Made by a program: the position numbers and the translations under genes. The notes beneath the pieces were generated by a model. The model ran no database searches and was not told the DNA's origin. It saw only the letters and a program-made list of their open reading frames with translations. Below, one piece after another: positions 41,521-50,344 of a DNA stretch of 64,000 nt. This DNA comes from Microbacterium oxydans. Lineage in GTDB: Bacteria > Actinomycetota > Actinomycetes > Actinomycetales > Microbacteriaceae. The DNA is taken from NCBI RefSeq assembly GCF_000956405.1, contig NZ_JYIV01000027.1, forward strand, positions 1 to 64,000. Direction: 5' to 3'. Numbering within the stretch: the first letter of the stretch is position 1; each line of letters starts with the position of its first letter.

Positions 41521-42495
41521 TCAGCTCAGGCCGGAGTAGGCGTGCAGGCCCTTGAAGAAGACGTTCACGATCGTGAAGTTGAAGATCACGGCCGAGAACC
41601 CGACGATCGCGAGCCACGCCGAGGGGTTCCCCCGCCAGCCGCGCGTCGCCCTGGCGTGGATGTATCCGGCGTACAGGACCCAGATCACGAACGTCCAGGT
41701 CTCCTTCACGTCGAAGCCCCAGAAGCGGCTCCAGGCGTAGTACGCCCAGATGGAGCCCGCGATCAGCGTGAAGGTCCAGAGGATGAACCCGATGATCGTG
41801 AACATGTACGCAAGACTCTCCAGGCGTACCGCGTTGGGGAAGGTGCGGAGGAAGCCGGGACCGGTCTTGGCTGCCCCCTCTCCCATCAGACGCTCACGGC
41901 GCGACTGCATGAGCTGGATCACCGAGAGGGCGAACGCGAGCGCGAAGAACGCCGTGGCGAGCGAGGCCACGAATACGTGGATGACGAGCCAGACGCTCTT
42001 CAGCGGGTCCATCAGCGGCGAGACGTCGACGTAGAAGTTGGTCGCTCCGAGGCCGAGCAGCACGACGACGAGGCCCGTGATGAACGTGCCGAGGAAGCGC
42101 AGGTCGATGCGGGTGAGCACCACGAGGTACACCGCGATGATGAGCAGAGTGCCCATCATCGCGAACTCGTACAGGTTCGCCCACGGCACTCGCCCTGCCT
42201 CGATGCCGCGGGTGATGGTCGCCGCCAGTTGGAAGACGAATCCGAGCACCGTCAGCGAGGTGCCGATCCGGGCCATGACGTAGCGCTGGGGTGCGGGAGA
42301 GTCATCAGCCGCACCCGACGACGCGGGGAGGCTGGCCCCGCCGGCTCCGACCAGCACCGACTCGCGGACGGTGTGCGCGTCGGCCGTCGCCTGCGAGCGG
42401 CGCGCGAGATCGAAGGCGTAGGCCACGAAGGCCGCCGCGTAGATCGCGATCGCCGTCCAGAGCATGACCGGCGAGATCACGTTGAGCTCGAGCAT
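41521..42495 (-). CDS. ccsB: Cytochrome c biogenesis protein CcsB (ResC-type)
   Basis: A 324-residue, eight-helix haem-handling protein of the system II cytochrome c maturation apparatus. The haem-binding tryptophan-rich region appears as SRFWGFDVKETWTFVIWVLY, the WWD-like motif of CcsA/ResC proteins. With ResB it delivers haem to apocytochromes outside the membrane. ATG 42493-42495 comes 4 bp after the resB stop. A TAGACT box (42502-42507) buried in the last resB codons ends 6 nt before the ATG, so it may also have its own leaderless transcript. Confidence 0.94.
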   Translation of the reverse strand: MLELNVISPVMLWTAIAIYAAAFVAYAFDLARRSQATADAHTVRESVLVGAGGASLPASSGAADDSPAPQRYVMARIGTSLTVLGFVFQLAATITRGIEAGRVPWANLYEFAMMGTLLIIAVYLVVLTRIDLRFLGTFITGLVVVLLGLGATNFYVDVSPLMDPLKSVWLVIHVFVASLATAFFALAFALSVIQLMQSRRERLMGEGAAKTGPGFLRTFPNAVRLESLAYMFTIIGFILWTFTLIAGSIWAYYAWSRFWGFDVKETWTFVIWVLYAGYIHARATRGWRGNPSAWLAIVGFSAVIFNFTIVNVFFKGLHAYSGLS

Positions 42496-42499
42496 GGTG

Positions 42500-44386
42500 T
42501 CAGTCTACTTTCGGGGTGTCGGTCGCCGGGGCCTCCGGCTCAACGGATTCGTCGGCGGTGTCAGTGGGCGTGGGGCGCGCCGTGGTGCCCCCTGCTGCAT
42601 CGAGCAGTCGGGCGTGGCCGGCGACGAGGTCGTCCACGGCTGCGGCGAGCGTCGGGTCCTCCCCACGGGCGAGCGCGGCGTATTCGAGGGCGACCGCGTC
42701 GTCGTGTGCCGTGGCCTTGACCCAGACGCGTCGACGCGGCACGAACAGGGCGATCATCAGTCCGCCGAGGGCCAGCAGCGCGAAGCCGAGCACCCAGACG
42801 CCCGACTCGTCGCGGTGGATCTGCAGCGAGGCGAAGCGCTTCACCGAGTGGGAGGCGTCCGTCGCGCCGGCCGGTGACTCGTCCTCGAAGGTCACCGATC
42901 CCAGGCCGTTCGGCAGCTGCGCGGTCTGTCCGGGGGCGAGCTCGATCGACTTCACGTCGGTGGTGCGTCCCGTGAGCTTCGTCATCCCCGTGGTGTCGAG
43001 CACGTAGACGGAGCGCGGCACGCCCTCGTTGATGCCCAGGTCACCCGTGTACACGTCGAGCGTGAGCGTCGGGTTCGTGAGGTCGCCGTACGCGGAGAAG
43101 AACGCGCCGCTCTCCAGCACACCCGTCGTGGGATAGAAGAACCCGACCAGGCCGACCTGCTCGGCCAGACCGTCCGGCACCTTGAGCACACCGAGCGACG
43201 TCATGTTGTTGTCCTGCGGGAGGAACGGCGTGCTGTTGGTGAACACGACGTTGCCCTCGGGATCGCGCACGGTCACCGTCGGCGCGTAGCCGTTGCCGAG
43301 CAGGAACACGTCGTCGTCGGCGACCGCGAGCGGTTCGTTGACCTTGACGGCGCCCGTGCGCTCCTCGCCGTGCTCCTGCACGGTGACGTTGGCCGAGAAG
43401 TCGCCGGCCTGGCCGGACCCCGGCTCACCGAACGGCTGATAGGTCACGTCGAACGAGTCGAGGCGCATCGAGTACGGAGAGAATGCGTCGTCGCCCACGA
43501 ATCGTCCGCGGTTCATCGAGTCGTAGTCGAGGAGCGTGTTGGCGAAGGTCTCGCCCTCGACCAGCACGCGCTGTCCGGTGTAGGAGAACCCTCCGCCGAT
43601 CCCGACCGTGACCAGCACGCCGACGAGCGCGAGGTGGAAGAGCAGGTTGCCCGTCTCGCGCCAGTAGCCGCGCTCCGCGGAGACCGAGAAGGTGCGTCCG
43701 CGGTCGTAGCGCTCCACCCGGTATCCGAGGGCCTTCAGCTGCTTGGTCGCGACGTCGATGGACGCGGCCGCTTCCGTCTCCGCATCACCCGTCTTGGTTC
43801 CGGAGTCCGCAGCGGGATCGCGCGTGACGGCACGGTAGTCCTCGAGGCGCTGCAGGCGGGCGGGGGTGCGCGGCGGGCGGGCACGCAGCGCCTTGGCGTG
43901 GTGCTTGATACGCGGGATCACGCAGCCGACGAGCGACGCGAACAGGAGCAGGTAGATCGCGGAGAACCACGGCGAGAGGTAGACGTCGAAGAGCTTGAGC
44001 CCGTCGAGGATCGGGAACAGATCGGGGTTGTCACGCTCCCACTGCGTCACACCGTTCGGGTCGGCCATCCGCTGCGGGAAGATCGAGCCGGGGATGGCTG
44101 CGATCGCCAGGACGAGCAGCAGGATCAGCGCCGTGCGCATCGAGGTCAGCTGGCGCCAGCCCCAACGCAGCCAGCCGACGAATCCGAGTCGCGGCTGAAT
44201 GATCGAGTCGTCGCCGTCGACGTGGTCCGACGGACGGAGCGGATCGCTGGAGTCGCTCTTCGCGGCACCCTTGTTCTTGGTCATGGCCTTCTCAGTGCGG
44301 GGAGTCTTCTCGGAACGGACGGGCTTGTCGGGACGGGGATCGGGCAGCGCGCCCGCCTCCAGATCGTCAGAGCGGGAGGATGACAC
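42500..44386 (-). CDS. resB: Cytochrome c biogenesis protein ResB
   Basis: A membrane protein of 628 residues if started at GTG 44384-44386, or 594 from ATG 44282-44284; neither has a strong ribosome-binding site. The first start overlaps the ccdA stop by 20 nt. ResB features are helices near SMRTALILLLVLAIAAIPGS and YLLLFASLVGCVIPRIKHHA, a long extracytoplasmic domain, and a last helix (WVLGFALLALGGLMIALFVP). ResB and CcsB form the haem-attachment complex. The N-terminal ~60 residues are charged and low complexity. Confidence 0.92.
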   Translation of the reverse strand: MSSSRSDDLEAGALPDPRPDKPVRSEKTPRTEKAMTKNKGAAKSDSSDPLRPSDHVDGDDSIIQPRLGFVGWLRWGWRQLTSMRTALILLLVLAIAAIPGSIFPQRMADPNGVTQWERDNPDLFPILDGLKLFDVYLSPWFSAIYLLLFASLVGCVIPRIKHHAKALRARPPRTPARLQRLEDYRAVTRDPAADSGTKTGDAETEAAASIDVATKQLKALGYRVERYDRGRTFSVSAERGYWRETGNLLFHLALVGVLVTVGIGGGFSYTGQRVLVEGETFANTLLDYDSMNRGRFVGDDAFSPYSMRLDSFDVTYQPFGEPGSGQAGDFSANVTVQEHGEERTGAVKVNEPLAVADDDVFLLGNGYAPTVTVRDPEGNVVFTNSTPFLPQDNNMTSLGVLKVPDGLAEQVGLVGFFYPTTGVLESGAFFSAYGDLTNPTLTLDVYTGDLGINEGVPRSVYVLDTTGMTKLTGRTTDVKSIELAPGQTAQLPNGLGSVTFEDESPAGATDASHSVKRFASLQIHRDESGVWVLGFALLALGGLMIALFVPRRRVWVKATAHDDAVALEYAALARGEDPTLAAAVDDLVAGHARLLDAAGGTTARPTPTDTADESVEPEAPATDTPKVD

Positions 44387-45155
44387 TGCCCATCACCGCC
44401 GTCAGGCGCGACATGATGTCGGTCCAGAGCCCCGTCACCATCAGGACGCCGAGCGCGATGAGCAGGATCCCACCGATGACGTTGACGATGCGGACATGCC
44501 GGCGCAGGAATCCGATAGCTTTCGTCGCCCATCCGAAGCCGAGAGCGACGAGCAGAAACGGGATACCGAGGCCGAGCGAGTAGGCGAGCCCGAGGGAACC
44601 CGCCCGTACGGGATCACCGGCGTTGAACGACAACGCGAAGATCGCTGTGAGCGTGGGCCCCAAGCAAGGCGCCCAGCCGATGCCGAGCGCGATGCCCAGC
44701 ATCGGAGCGCCGATGATGCCGGCTTTCGCATCTACATGGAAGCGGAGCTCACGTTGCGCGAAACCGAACAGGCCGAGGAAGACCAGCCCCATCGCGATAA
44801 TGACGACGCCCAGGATTCGGGTGATGAGCTCACCCCACTGCAGGAGGAAGACGCTGGCCACCCCGCCCAAAGCAGTGATGGAGACGAACACCAGACTGAA
44901 TCCGAGGATGAACAGCAGCACGCCCCCGACGAGCCGCCCGCGCGTCGCGGTCTCGGTGGTCTGTGTCGTCGTCCCGCCTGCTGCACCGGCAGCAGCGGTG
45001 GTCGTCCGCGGCGCGACGGCGCCGCCGAGGAAGCCGAGATAGCCGGGAACGAGGGGGAGCACGCACGGGGAGAGGAACGAGACGAGTCCCGCGAGCATCG
45101 CGACCGGAATCGCGATCCAGAGGGCCCCGGAGCCGATGATCGCTTCGGGACTCAT
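44367..45155 (-). CDS. ccdA: Thiol-disulfide interchange membrane protein CcdA
   Basis: A 262-residue, six-helix protein that carries reducing power across the membrane to ResA for cytochrome c maturation. The two catalytic cysteines are in SFLSPCVLPLVPGYLGFLGG and in GWAPCLGPTL. ATG 45153-45155 has AGGA 6 nt upstream. The gene order resA, ccdA, resB, ccsB is the standard actinobacterial one. Confidence 0.95.
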   Translation of the reverse strand: MSPEAIIGSGALWIAIPVAMLAGLVSFLSPCVLPLVPGYLGFLGGAVAPRTTTAAAGAAGGTTTQTTETATRGRLVGGVLLFILGFSLVFVSITALGGVASVFLLQWGELITRILGVVIIAMGLVFLGLFGFAQRELRFHVDAKAGIIGAPMLGIALGIGWAPCLGPTLTAIFALSFNAGDPVRAGSLGLAYSLGLGIPFLLVALGFGWATKAIGFLRRHVRIVNVIGGILLIALGVLMVTGLWTDIMSRLTAVMGSVILPL

Positions 45156-45171
45156 GAGCAGTCCTGGCCGC

Positions 45172-45822
45172 TCACGAGTCCTCCGCGAGCGCGTCCTTGA
45201 CGAGCGTGGAGAGGATCGACTTGCCGTCGATGGGCCCGATGATGCGCGCGGCGACCCTGCCCTGCTTGTCGATCACGAGAGTCGTCGGCGTCGCGGCGAT
45301 GGGCGTCTCCTTCGCGAAGGCGAGCTTCGCCTGGGCCGTGTCGACGTCGATCAGGCTCGGGTACGTGACGCCATACTCGTTCGCGAAGGCCACGGCGGTA
45401 TCGGCCTGATCACGGGTGTTGATGCCGATGAACGCGACGTCCTGATCGCGGAAGTCCTGCCAGACCCCTTCCAGGTCGGCCGCTTCGAGACGGCACGGCG
45501 CGCACCCCGCGTACCAGAAGTTGACGACCGCGACCTTGCCGGCGATGTCGGCGCTGTCGAACTTCTCGCCCTTCTCCGTGACGCCGCTGAACGCCACGGG
45601 CTCACCGCGCTCGGCGACGGGGACCTCGACGATCGCGCCGTCGGCCGCGACATAGCCGGTGTTCTCACCGTTCAGGAAGGATTCACTGACCGGATCGGGA
45701 GCGCACGCGCTCAGACCGATGGCGAGCACCGCAACGAGCGCTGCACCGACCGCACGGCGCGAACGCCGGCTGCGGGAGGAGCGGCCGCTGCGGATCTGAC
45801 GGACCGTCGAATCGCTTGGCAC
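45172..45822 (-). CDS. resA: ResA-like thioredoxin-fold lipoprotein
   Basis: A 216-residue exported thiol-disulfide reductase that keeps apocytochrome CXXCH cysteines reduced. A strongly basic N terminus (RSGRSSRSRRSRR) precedes a hydrophobic stretch and the lipobox LSAC with Cys40. The TlpA/ResA active site is CAPC in NFWYAGCAPCRLEA. The start is GTG 45820-45822; a TAAACT box (45830-45835) is 7 nt upstream with no ribosome-binding site, so it is probably leaderless and the head of the cytochrome c operon. Confidence 0.92.
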   Translation of the reverse strand: MPSDSTVRQIRSGRSSRSRRSRRAVGAALVAVLAIGLSACAPDPVSESFLNGENTGYVAADGAIVEVPVAERGEPVAFSGVTEKGEKFDSADIAGKVAVVNFWYAGCAPCRLEAADLEGVWQDFRDQDVAFIGINTRDQADTAVAFANEYGVTYPSLIDVDTAQAKLAFAKETPIAATPTTLVIDKQGRVAARIIGPIDGKSILSTLVKDALAEDS

Positions 45823-45885
45823 GACTCCGAGTTTACGCAGAGGATCCTATGCACGAGGTGGAAGCGACGGCCCTCGCGACGCGCC

Positions 45886-46290
45886 TCAGAAGCGGGCGAG
45901 AACGTCGTCCACGCCCGCCCGGAAGCGCGGACACGTGGCGATGTCGTGCGCACGACAGCCCATCGCGTGCTCGGTCATCGCGCGCGACAGACGCATCTCC
46001 TCCATGCGCTTGTCGAGGTCGTCCAGGTGTTGCTGCAGCACCTGATGCCGCCCGAAACTCCCGTCATCGAGCAGCACGGCGATCTGGTCGAGTGTCATGC
46101 CCGCTGCCTTGCTGCGCTGGATCACGGCGATGCGCACGACCTCGTCCTCGCCATAGCGCCGTCGCCCCGCAGCGTCTCGCGGCGGCCGCAGCAGACCCAC
46201 CGATTCCCAGTGCCGCAGCACGTTCGTCGGCAACTCGAAGCGGGCGGCGACCTCGCCCACGGACCAGGGGTGCCCATCGCTTGACTTCAT
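45886..46290 (-). CDS. MerR-family transcriptional regulator
   Basis: A 134-residue regulator. The MerR HTH and wing are at residues 10-50 (WSVGEVAARFELPTNVLRHW, then GRRRYGEDEVVRIAVIQRSK), followed by a long dimerisation helix. Two cysteines near the C terminus (GCRAHDIATCPRF) could sense redox state or metal. ATG 46288-46290 lies inside the shared perfect palindrome, so it represses its own expression and would activate the divergent reductase gene by the MerR untwisting mechanism. Confidence 0.9.
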   Translation of the reverse strand: MKSSDGHPWSVGEVAARFELPTNVLRHWESVGLLRPPRDAAGRRRYGEDEVVRIAVIQRSKAAGMTLDQIAVLLDDGSFGRHQVLQQHLDDLDKRMEEMRLSRAMTEHAMGCRAHDIATCPRFRAGVDDVLARF

Positions 46291-46311
46291 GTTGACATGA
46301 AGTCACAGACT
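46281..46311 (+). promoter_or_regulatory. MerR-type promoter with perfect 24-bp palindrome
   Basis: TGACTTCATGT-TG-ACATGAAGTCA (46282-46305) is a perfect inverted repeat. It fills the 19-bp spacer between TTGACT (46281-46286) and CAGACT (46306-46311). A 19-bp spacer is the hallmark of MerR-activated promoters. The promoter faces the reductase gene. Confidence 0.75.
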
Positions 46312-46345
46312 GACCAGGAACGCAACATCCAGAGGAAGGACCACC

Positions 46346-47248
46346 ATGTACGACGCCATCGTTATCGGCGCAGGACCGGCAGGACTGCAGGCCGCTCTGA
46401 CCCTCGGACGGATGCACCGCTCCACGCTGCTGCTGGATTCGGGCGAGTACCGCAACGGCACCGTCCTGCACATGCACAACATGGTCGGCGCGGACGGCAC
46501 TCCCCCTGCCGAGTTCCGAGCGACGGCCCGCACAGAGCTCGCCGCCTACGACGACGTGGAGATCCGCGAGACCGCGGCGACGAGCGTCACTGGTGTCGAG
46601 GACGCGTTCGTGGTGGGACTCGTCGACGGCTCGGAGGTGGAGGGGCGGCGGGTCATCCTGGCCACCGGGGTCGCGGATGAACTCCCGACCGCACCCGGGC
46701 TGCAGGACCTGTGGGGCACGCTCGCCTTCAGCTGCCCGTTCTGCGATGGGCACGAGCACGCCGGGAAGGACATAGCCATCATCGGCGCCGCCCCTCGCGC
46801 CGAGCACCTCATCGGGTTGCTGGGGAGGATCGTCGCGAGCATCACGGTCGTGCCGATCGGGGAGAAGTTCGCGGACGACGACCTCCGTGCGCTCGAGGCG
46901 AAGGGCGCGCAGGTGAGTCGCACCCCCATCGCCTCCGTCGAGCGAGTCGACGACGGGGTACGCATCCTCACGGACGACGAGCGCGTGGTCGCGGGGGTCT
47001 TCGTCGCCGCGGGTGCGATGCGTCAGCGGTCTCCGTTCGCCGCGCAGCTCGGCCTGGACATGCTCGAGTCCGGGTGCATCGAGATCGACGAGTTCGGACG
47101 CACCTCGCGCCCTGGGGTGTTCGCCGCGGGCGACCTCGCCCACCGCGCGACCCTCCCCGGCCCGATGGCGTCCGTCCTGCTCGCAGCCGCCGCGGGTCAG
47201 CTGGCCGCGGTCGGCATCATCCAGTCACTCCTGGCCGCCGAGAACTGA
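46346..47248 (+). CDS. Thioredoxin reductase-like FAD/NAD(P) oxidoreductase
   Basis: A 300-residue flavoprotein. FAD-binding motif IGAGPAGLQAAL starts at residue 8; the redox pair is Cys130 and Cys133 in SCPFCDGHEH; GVFAAGDLAH is the FAD-contact motif near the C terminus. The second dinucleotide motif is GAAPRA (147-152) instead of GGGxxA. This is common in the reductase subgroup related to disulfide and mercury-type MerR-controlled enzymes, but it makes the exact cofactor and partner uncertain. It is driven by a MerR-type promoter; AGAGGAAGGA lies upstream of ATG 46346. A thiol-stress or metal-stress role is inferred. Confidence 0.88.
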   Translation: MYDAIVIGAGPAGLQAALTLGRMHRSTLLLDSGEYRNGTVLHMHNMVGADGTPPAEFRATARTELAAYDDVEIRETAATSVTGVEDAFVVGLVDGSEVEGRRVILATGVADELPTAPGLQDLWGTLAFSCPFCDGHEHAGKDIAIIGAAPRAEHLIGLLGRIVASITVVPIGEKFADDDLRALEAKGAQVSRTPIASVERVDDGVRILTDDERVVAGVFVAAGAMRQRSPFAAQLGLDMLESGCIEIDEFGRTSRPGVFAAGDLAHRATLPGPMASVLLAAAAGQLAAVGIIQSLLAAEN

Positions 47249-47318
47249 CCCGTTTCGAATCGCGCGAATGGTTCCATCCGTCACCGGAACGGGACCATTT
47301 GCGCGATTCGAAGGGTCA
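47246..47318. terminator. Bidirectional hairpin whose arms start at two stop codons
   Basis: Stem TGACCC (47246-47251)/GGGTCA (47313-47318) plus a perfect 12-bp stem 47254-47265/47301-47312 and a weaker inner stem. The first TGA is the stop of the reductase gene; the complementary TCA is the stop of the convergent phosphatase gene. Confidence 0.85.
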
Positions 47319-47945
47319 GACCGCGCCGACGTCGACGGCACCGCCGGTCGCTGCGGGCTCGGCATACGCCACCTCGCGCCACACGTCGCCGACGCGCTCG
47401 AACGAGGTGACGCTCGACAGGGCGCAGCGTCGGGTGCGCGGGTCGTGCCGCAGTGGAAGCCCCGCGACACGGAGGTGGGTGATCCAGATCGGCGCCTGGT
47501 GCGACACCATCACGACGTCGCCGTCGGTTGCCGCGTCCCACGCCTCGTCCATGACACCGAGCATCCGCTCGGCGATGGAGGAGTAGGGCTCCCCCCAGCT
47601 GGGAACCGAGGGCTGACGCAGATGCCACCAGTTCAGGGGGTTCATCAGGGAACGGCGCATCTGCGTCCCCTCGAACACGTTCGTGGGCTCGATCAGCCGG
47701 ATGTCGATCTCCGGCGCGAGGTCGAACGTCTCGGCGAACGGCTCGGCCGACTCCTGGGCGCGTTCGAGAGGCGACGCGTACAGAGCGGAGACGGGACGGT
47801 CGAGCGCAGCCACATGATCGGCGGCCGCTGCGGCCATCCCCCGGCCCGCGTCGCTCAGGTGGTAGTCGGGAAGACGACCGTAGAGCACGCGGGCCGGATT
47901 GTGCACCTCACCGTGTCGCACGAGGTGCAGCCGGGACGCCGCCAT
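47316..47945 (-). CDS. Histidine phosphatase family protein (phosphoglycerate mutase-like)
   Basis: A 209-residue cytoplasmic enzyme. The catalytic motif is LVRHGEV with nucleophile His11; the second His is in MVSHQAPIW, and SPLERAQESAEPFAE is the family phosphate-pocket segment. It probably dephosphorylates a small metabolite; the substrate is not evident. AAGG lies before ATG 47943-47945. It overlaps nothing and follows the small membrane gene by 1 bp in the same direction. Confidence 0.9.
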   Translation of the reverse strand: MAASRLHLVRHGEVHNPARVLYGRLPDYHLSDAGRGMAAAAADHVAALDRPVSALYASPLERAQESAEPFAETFDLAPEIDIRLIEPTNVFEGTQMRRSLMNPLNWWHLRQPSVPSWGEPYSSIAERMLGVMDEAWDAATDGDVVMVSHQAPIWITHLRVAGLPLRHDPRTRRCALSSVTSFERVGDVWREVAYAEPAATGGAVDVGAV

Positions 47946-47946
47946 G

Positions 47947-48321
47947 TCACGCCTTGCTGTAGCGCGAGTCCCCGAAGCCGAGGATCAGGTACCCGATGTA
48001 CGGGAAGAGGAACAGCAGGAAGAACGAGAACACCCCGCCCTTGCCGAAGCGCGCGCCGAGCTTGAACGCGACGATGATCGCCAGGATCACGTTGGCGACC
48101 GGGACGAGGTACAGCAGCGCGAACCAGCCGGAGAGGCCGGCGATCTTCACCAGGAAGACGAGGTTCACGAGCGGGATGATGGCGAGGATTCCGGGGTATC
48201 CGGCCTTGGTGAAGACCTTCCACAGTCCGACCGCGACGAGGATGTAGAAGACGAGTGCGATCAATCCGGTGGTACCCGAGAAGATCGACGCATAGAGATC
48301 GGAGATGCCGTTGTTGTCCAC
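47947..48321 (-). CDS. Small polytopic membrane protein (DUF5684-like)
   Basis: A 124-residue protein with about four helices. The family-like central block is WKVFTKAGYPGILAIIPLVN and FVLVKIAGLSGWF-like residues follow (FLVKIAGLSGWFALLYLVPV). The C terminus is short and polar. Function unknown; similar proteins are often annotated DUF5684 or signal-peptidase-adjacent membrane proteins. The start GTG 48319-48321 has only a weak AAGAG upstream. The histidine phosphatase follows after 1 bp, so the two are probably co-expressed. Confidence 0.8.
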   Translation of the reverse strand: MDNNGISDLYASIFSGTTGLIALVFYILVAVGLWKVFTKAGYPGILAIIPLVNLVFLVKIAGLSGWFALLYLVPVANVILAIIVAFKLGARFGKGGVFSFFLLFLFPYIGYLILGFGDSRYSKA

Positions 48322-48419
48322 GGTGCACTCTTTCTGTGTATGAGCTGTGTCGTGGCGATCCTACTGATATGCCGGCGCGGCCGTCGCTGACGGGGCCGAT
48401 GACGGGCTGAGCGCCCCCG

Positions 48420-48425
48420 TAGAAT
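48420..48425 (+). promoter_or_regulatory. Likely -10 box of aspS
   Basis: TAGAAT lies 40 nt before the aspS GTG. No good -35 is visible at 16-18 bp. The leader would hold the AAGGA ribosome-binding site. Confidence 0.4.
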
Positions 48426-48464
48426 GGGCGGGTTCCCCATTTCCCAGATCAGAAGGAATACTCC

Positions 48465-50246
48465 GTGCTTCGCACCCACTCGGCAGGCTCTCTGCGAGCC
48501 GAGCACATCGGTCAGACCGTCACCCTCTCGGGTTGGGTCGATCGCCGTCGTGACCACGGAGGAGTCGCTTTCATCGATCTGCGGGACGCCTCCGGCATCG
48601 CCCAGGTCGTCATCCGCGACGAGGAGATCGCGCACCCGCTGCGCAACGAGTTCGTCCTGAAGGTGACCGGCGAGGTCTCGCGGCGCCCCGAGGGCAACGC
48701 GAATCCCAACCTTCCCACCGGCGAGGTCGAGCTCATCGCGACCGACGTCGAGGTGCTGAACGAGTCCGCTCCGCTCCCCTTCCAGGTCTCCACGGCTCTT
48801 GCCGACACCGAGACCGTGGGCGAAGAGGCGCGCCTCAAGTACCGCTACCTCGACCTGCGCCGCCCGGCCCCGGCCGCCGCCCTGCGTCTGCGCTCGAACG
48901 TCTACAAGGCGATCCGCGACGTGCTGCACGCCGACGACTTCACCGAGGTCGAGACGCCGACCCTCACCCGCTCCACGCCGGAGGGCGCCCGTGACTTCCT
49001 GGTCCCCGCGCGCCTGAGCCCCGGCAGCTGGTACGCACTGCCCCAGTCCCCGCAGCTGTTCAAGCAGCTGCTCATGGTGGGCGGCGTCGAGAAGTACTTC
49101 CAGATCGCGCGCTGCTACCGCGATGAGGACTTCCGCGCCGACCGTCAGCCGGAGTTCACGCAGCTCGACATCGAGATGAGCTTCGTCGACCAGGAGGACG
49201 TGATCGCCCTCATGGAGTCGCTCATCGTGGCGATGTGGGCGACCATCGGCGTCGAGGTGCAGACCCCGCTGCCGCGCATGACCTATGCCGAGGCGATGGC
49301 CAAGTACGGCTCCGACAAGCCCGACCTCCGCTTCGGTCTCGAGCTCGTCGAGGCGACCGACTACTTCAAGGACACCCCGTTCCGTGTCTTCCAGGCCGAG
49401 TACGTCGGCGCGGTGCGCATGCCCGGCGGTGCGAGCCAGCCGCGCAAGCAGCTCGACGCGTGGCAGGACTGGGCCAAGCAGCGCGGTGCCCGTGGGCTGG
49501 CATACGTCCTGTTCAACGAGGACGGCACGCTGGGTGGCCCCGCCGCCAAGAACCTCTCCGAGTCCGAGCAGGCCGGGCTCGCCGAGCTCGTCGGCGCCGA
49601 GCCGGGCGACTGCGTGTTCTTCGCCGCCGGTGAGACCAAGCAGAGCCGTGCACTGCTCGGTGCAGCGCGCGTCGAGATCGGTCGCCGCCTGGGCTATCTG
49701 AACCCCGACGAGTTCGCCTTCACATGGGTCGTCGACGCTCCCATGTTCGAGCCAGCCGCCGACGCGGTGGCCTCCGGTGACGTGGCAGTCGGCGCTGGGG
49801 CCTGGACGGCCGTGCACCACGCGTTCACGGGCCCCAAGCCCGAGTTCGAGGACACGTTCGACACCGACCCCGGGTCGGCCCTCGCCTACGCGTACGACAT
49901 CGTGTGCAACGGCTCGGAGCTCGGCGGCGGATCCATCCGCATCCACCGTGAAGACATCCAGAAGCGGGTCTTCGAGGTCATGGGCATCAGCGACGAGCAG
50001 GCCGACGAGCAGTTCGGCTTCCTGCTCGACGCGTTCAAGTTCGGCGCACCGCCCCACGGGGGGATCGCGCTCGGCATGGACCGCGTGCTCCAGCACCTCA
50101 CCAAGACCGAGTCGATCCGCGAGGTCATCGCGTTCCCGAAGTCGGGCAACGGCTTCGACCCGCTGACCTCCGCTCCGGCACCGATCACCGATGCGCAGCG
50201 CGCCGAGGCCGGCGTCGACTACGAGCCCGAGGACGACGAGGACTGA
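48465..50246 (+). CDS. aspS: Aspartyl-tRNA synthetase (probably non-discriminating)
   Basis: A 593-residue class IIb synthetase of the bacterial type: anticodon-binding OB fold (residues 1-110), catalytic core with motif 2 ([20 protein letters not shown]) and motif 3 ([20 protein letters not shown]), and an inserted GAD domain around 300-410. GTG 48465 has AAGGA 8 nt upstream. Residue 31 in [13 protein letters not shown] is His. In Pseudomonas and similar bacteria His at this place marks enzymes that also charge tRNA-Asn with Asp for later amidation by GatCAB. That relaxed specificity is inferred here. Followed by a nested hairpin. Confidence 0.98.
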   Translation: MLRTHSAGSLRAEHIGQTVTLSGWVDRRRDHGGVAFIDLRDASGIAQVVIRDEEIAHPLRNEFVLKVTGEVSRRPEGNANPNLPTGEVELIATDVEVLNESAPLPFQVSTALADTETVGEEARLKYRYLDLRRPAPAAALRLRSNVYKAIRDVLHADDFTEVETPTLTRSTPEGARDFLVPARLSPGSWYALPQSPQLFKQLLMVGGVEKYFQIARCYRDEDFRADRQPEFTQLDIEMSFVDQEDVIALMESLIVAMWATIGVEVQTPLPRMTYAEAMAKYGSDKPDLRFGLELVEATDYFKDTPFRVFQAEYVGAVRMPGGASQPRKQLDAWQDWAKQRGARGLAYVLFNEDGTLGGPAAKNLSESEQAGLAELVGAEPGDCVFFAAGETKQSRALLGAARVEIGRRLGYLNPDEFAFTWVVDAPMFEPAADAVASGDVAVGAGAWTAVHHAFTGPKPEFEDTFDTDPGSALAYAYDIVCNGSELGGGSIRIHREDIQKRVFEVMGISDEQADEQFGFLLDAFKFGAPPHGGIALGMDRVLQHLTKTESIREVIAFPKSGNGFDPLTSAPAPITDAQRAEAGVDYEPEDDED

Positions 50247-50258
50247 CGCCAGCCGCCT

Positions 50259-50341
50259 CGCGCGGGATCAGGCACTCACGCCGGATCAGGCGGTTCTTCG
50301 CAGAACCTGCCTGATCCGGCGTTTCTGCCTGAACCGGCGCG
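50259..50341. terminator. Nested hairpin terminator between aspS and the TauE-type gene
   Basis: Inner arms 50278-50297/50302-50322 pair with a one-base bulge around TCGC; outer arms 50259-50274/50326-50341 pair at 14 of 16 positions. Each arm holds two copies of a GGATCAGGC-like word, the same two-copy layout as the GAGACC hairpins. It separates convergent genes. Confidence 0.85.
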
Positions 50342-50344
50342 TTG

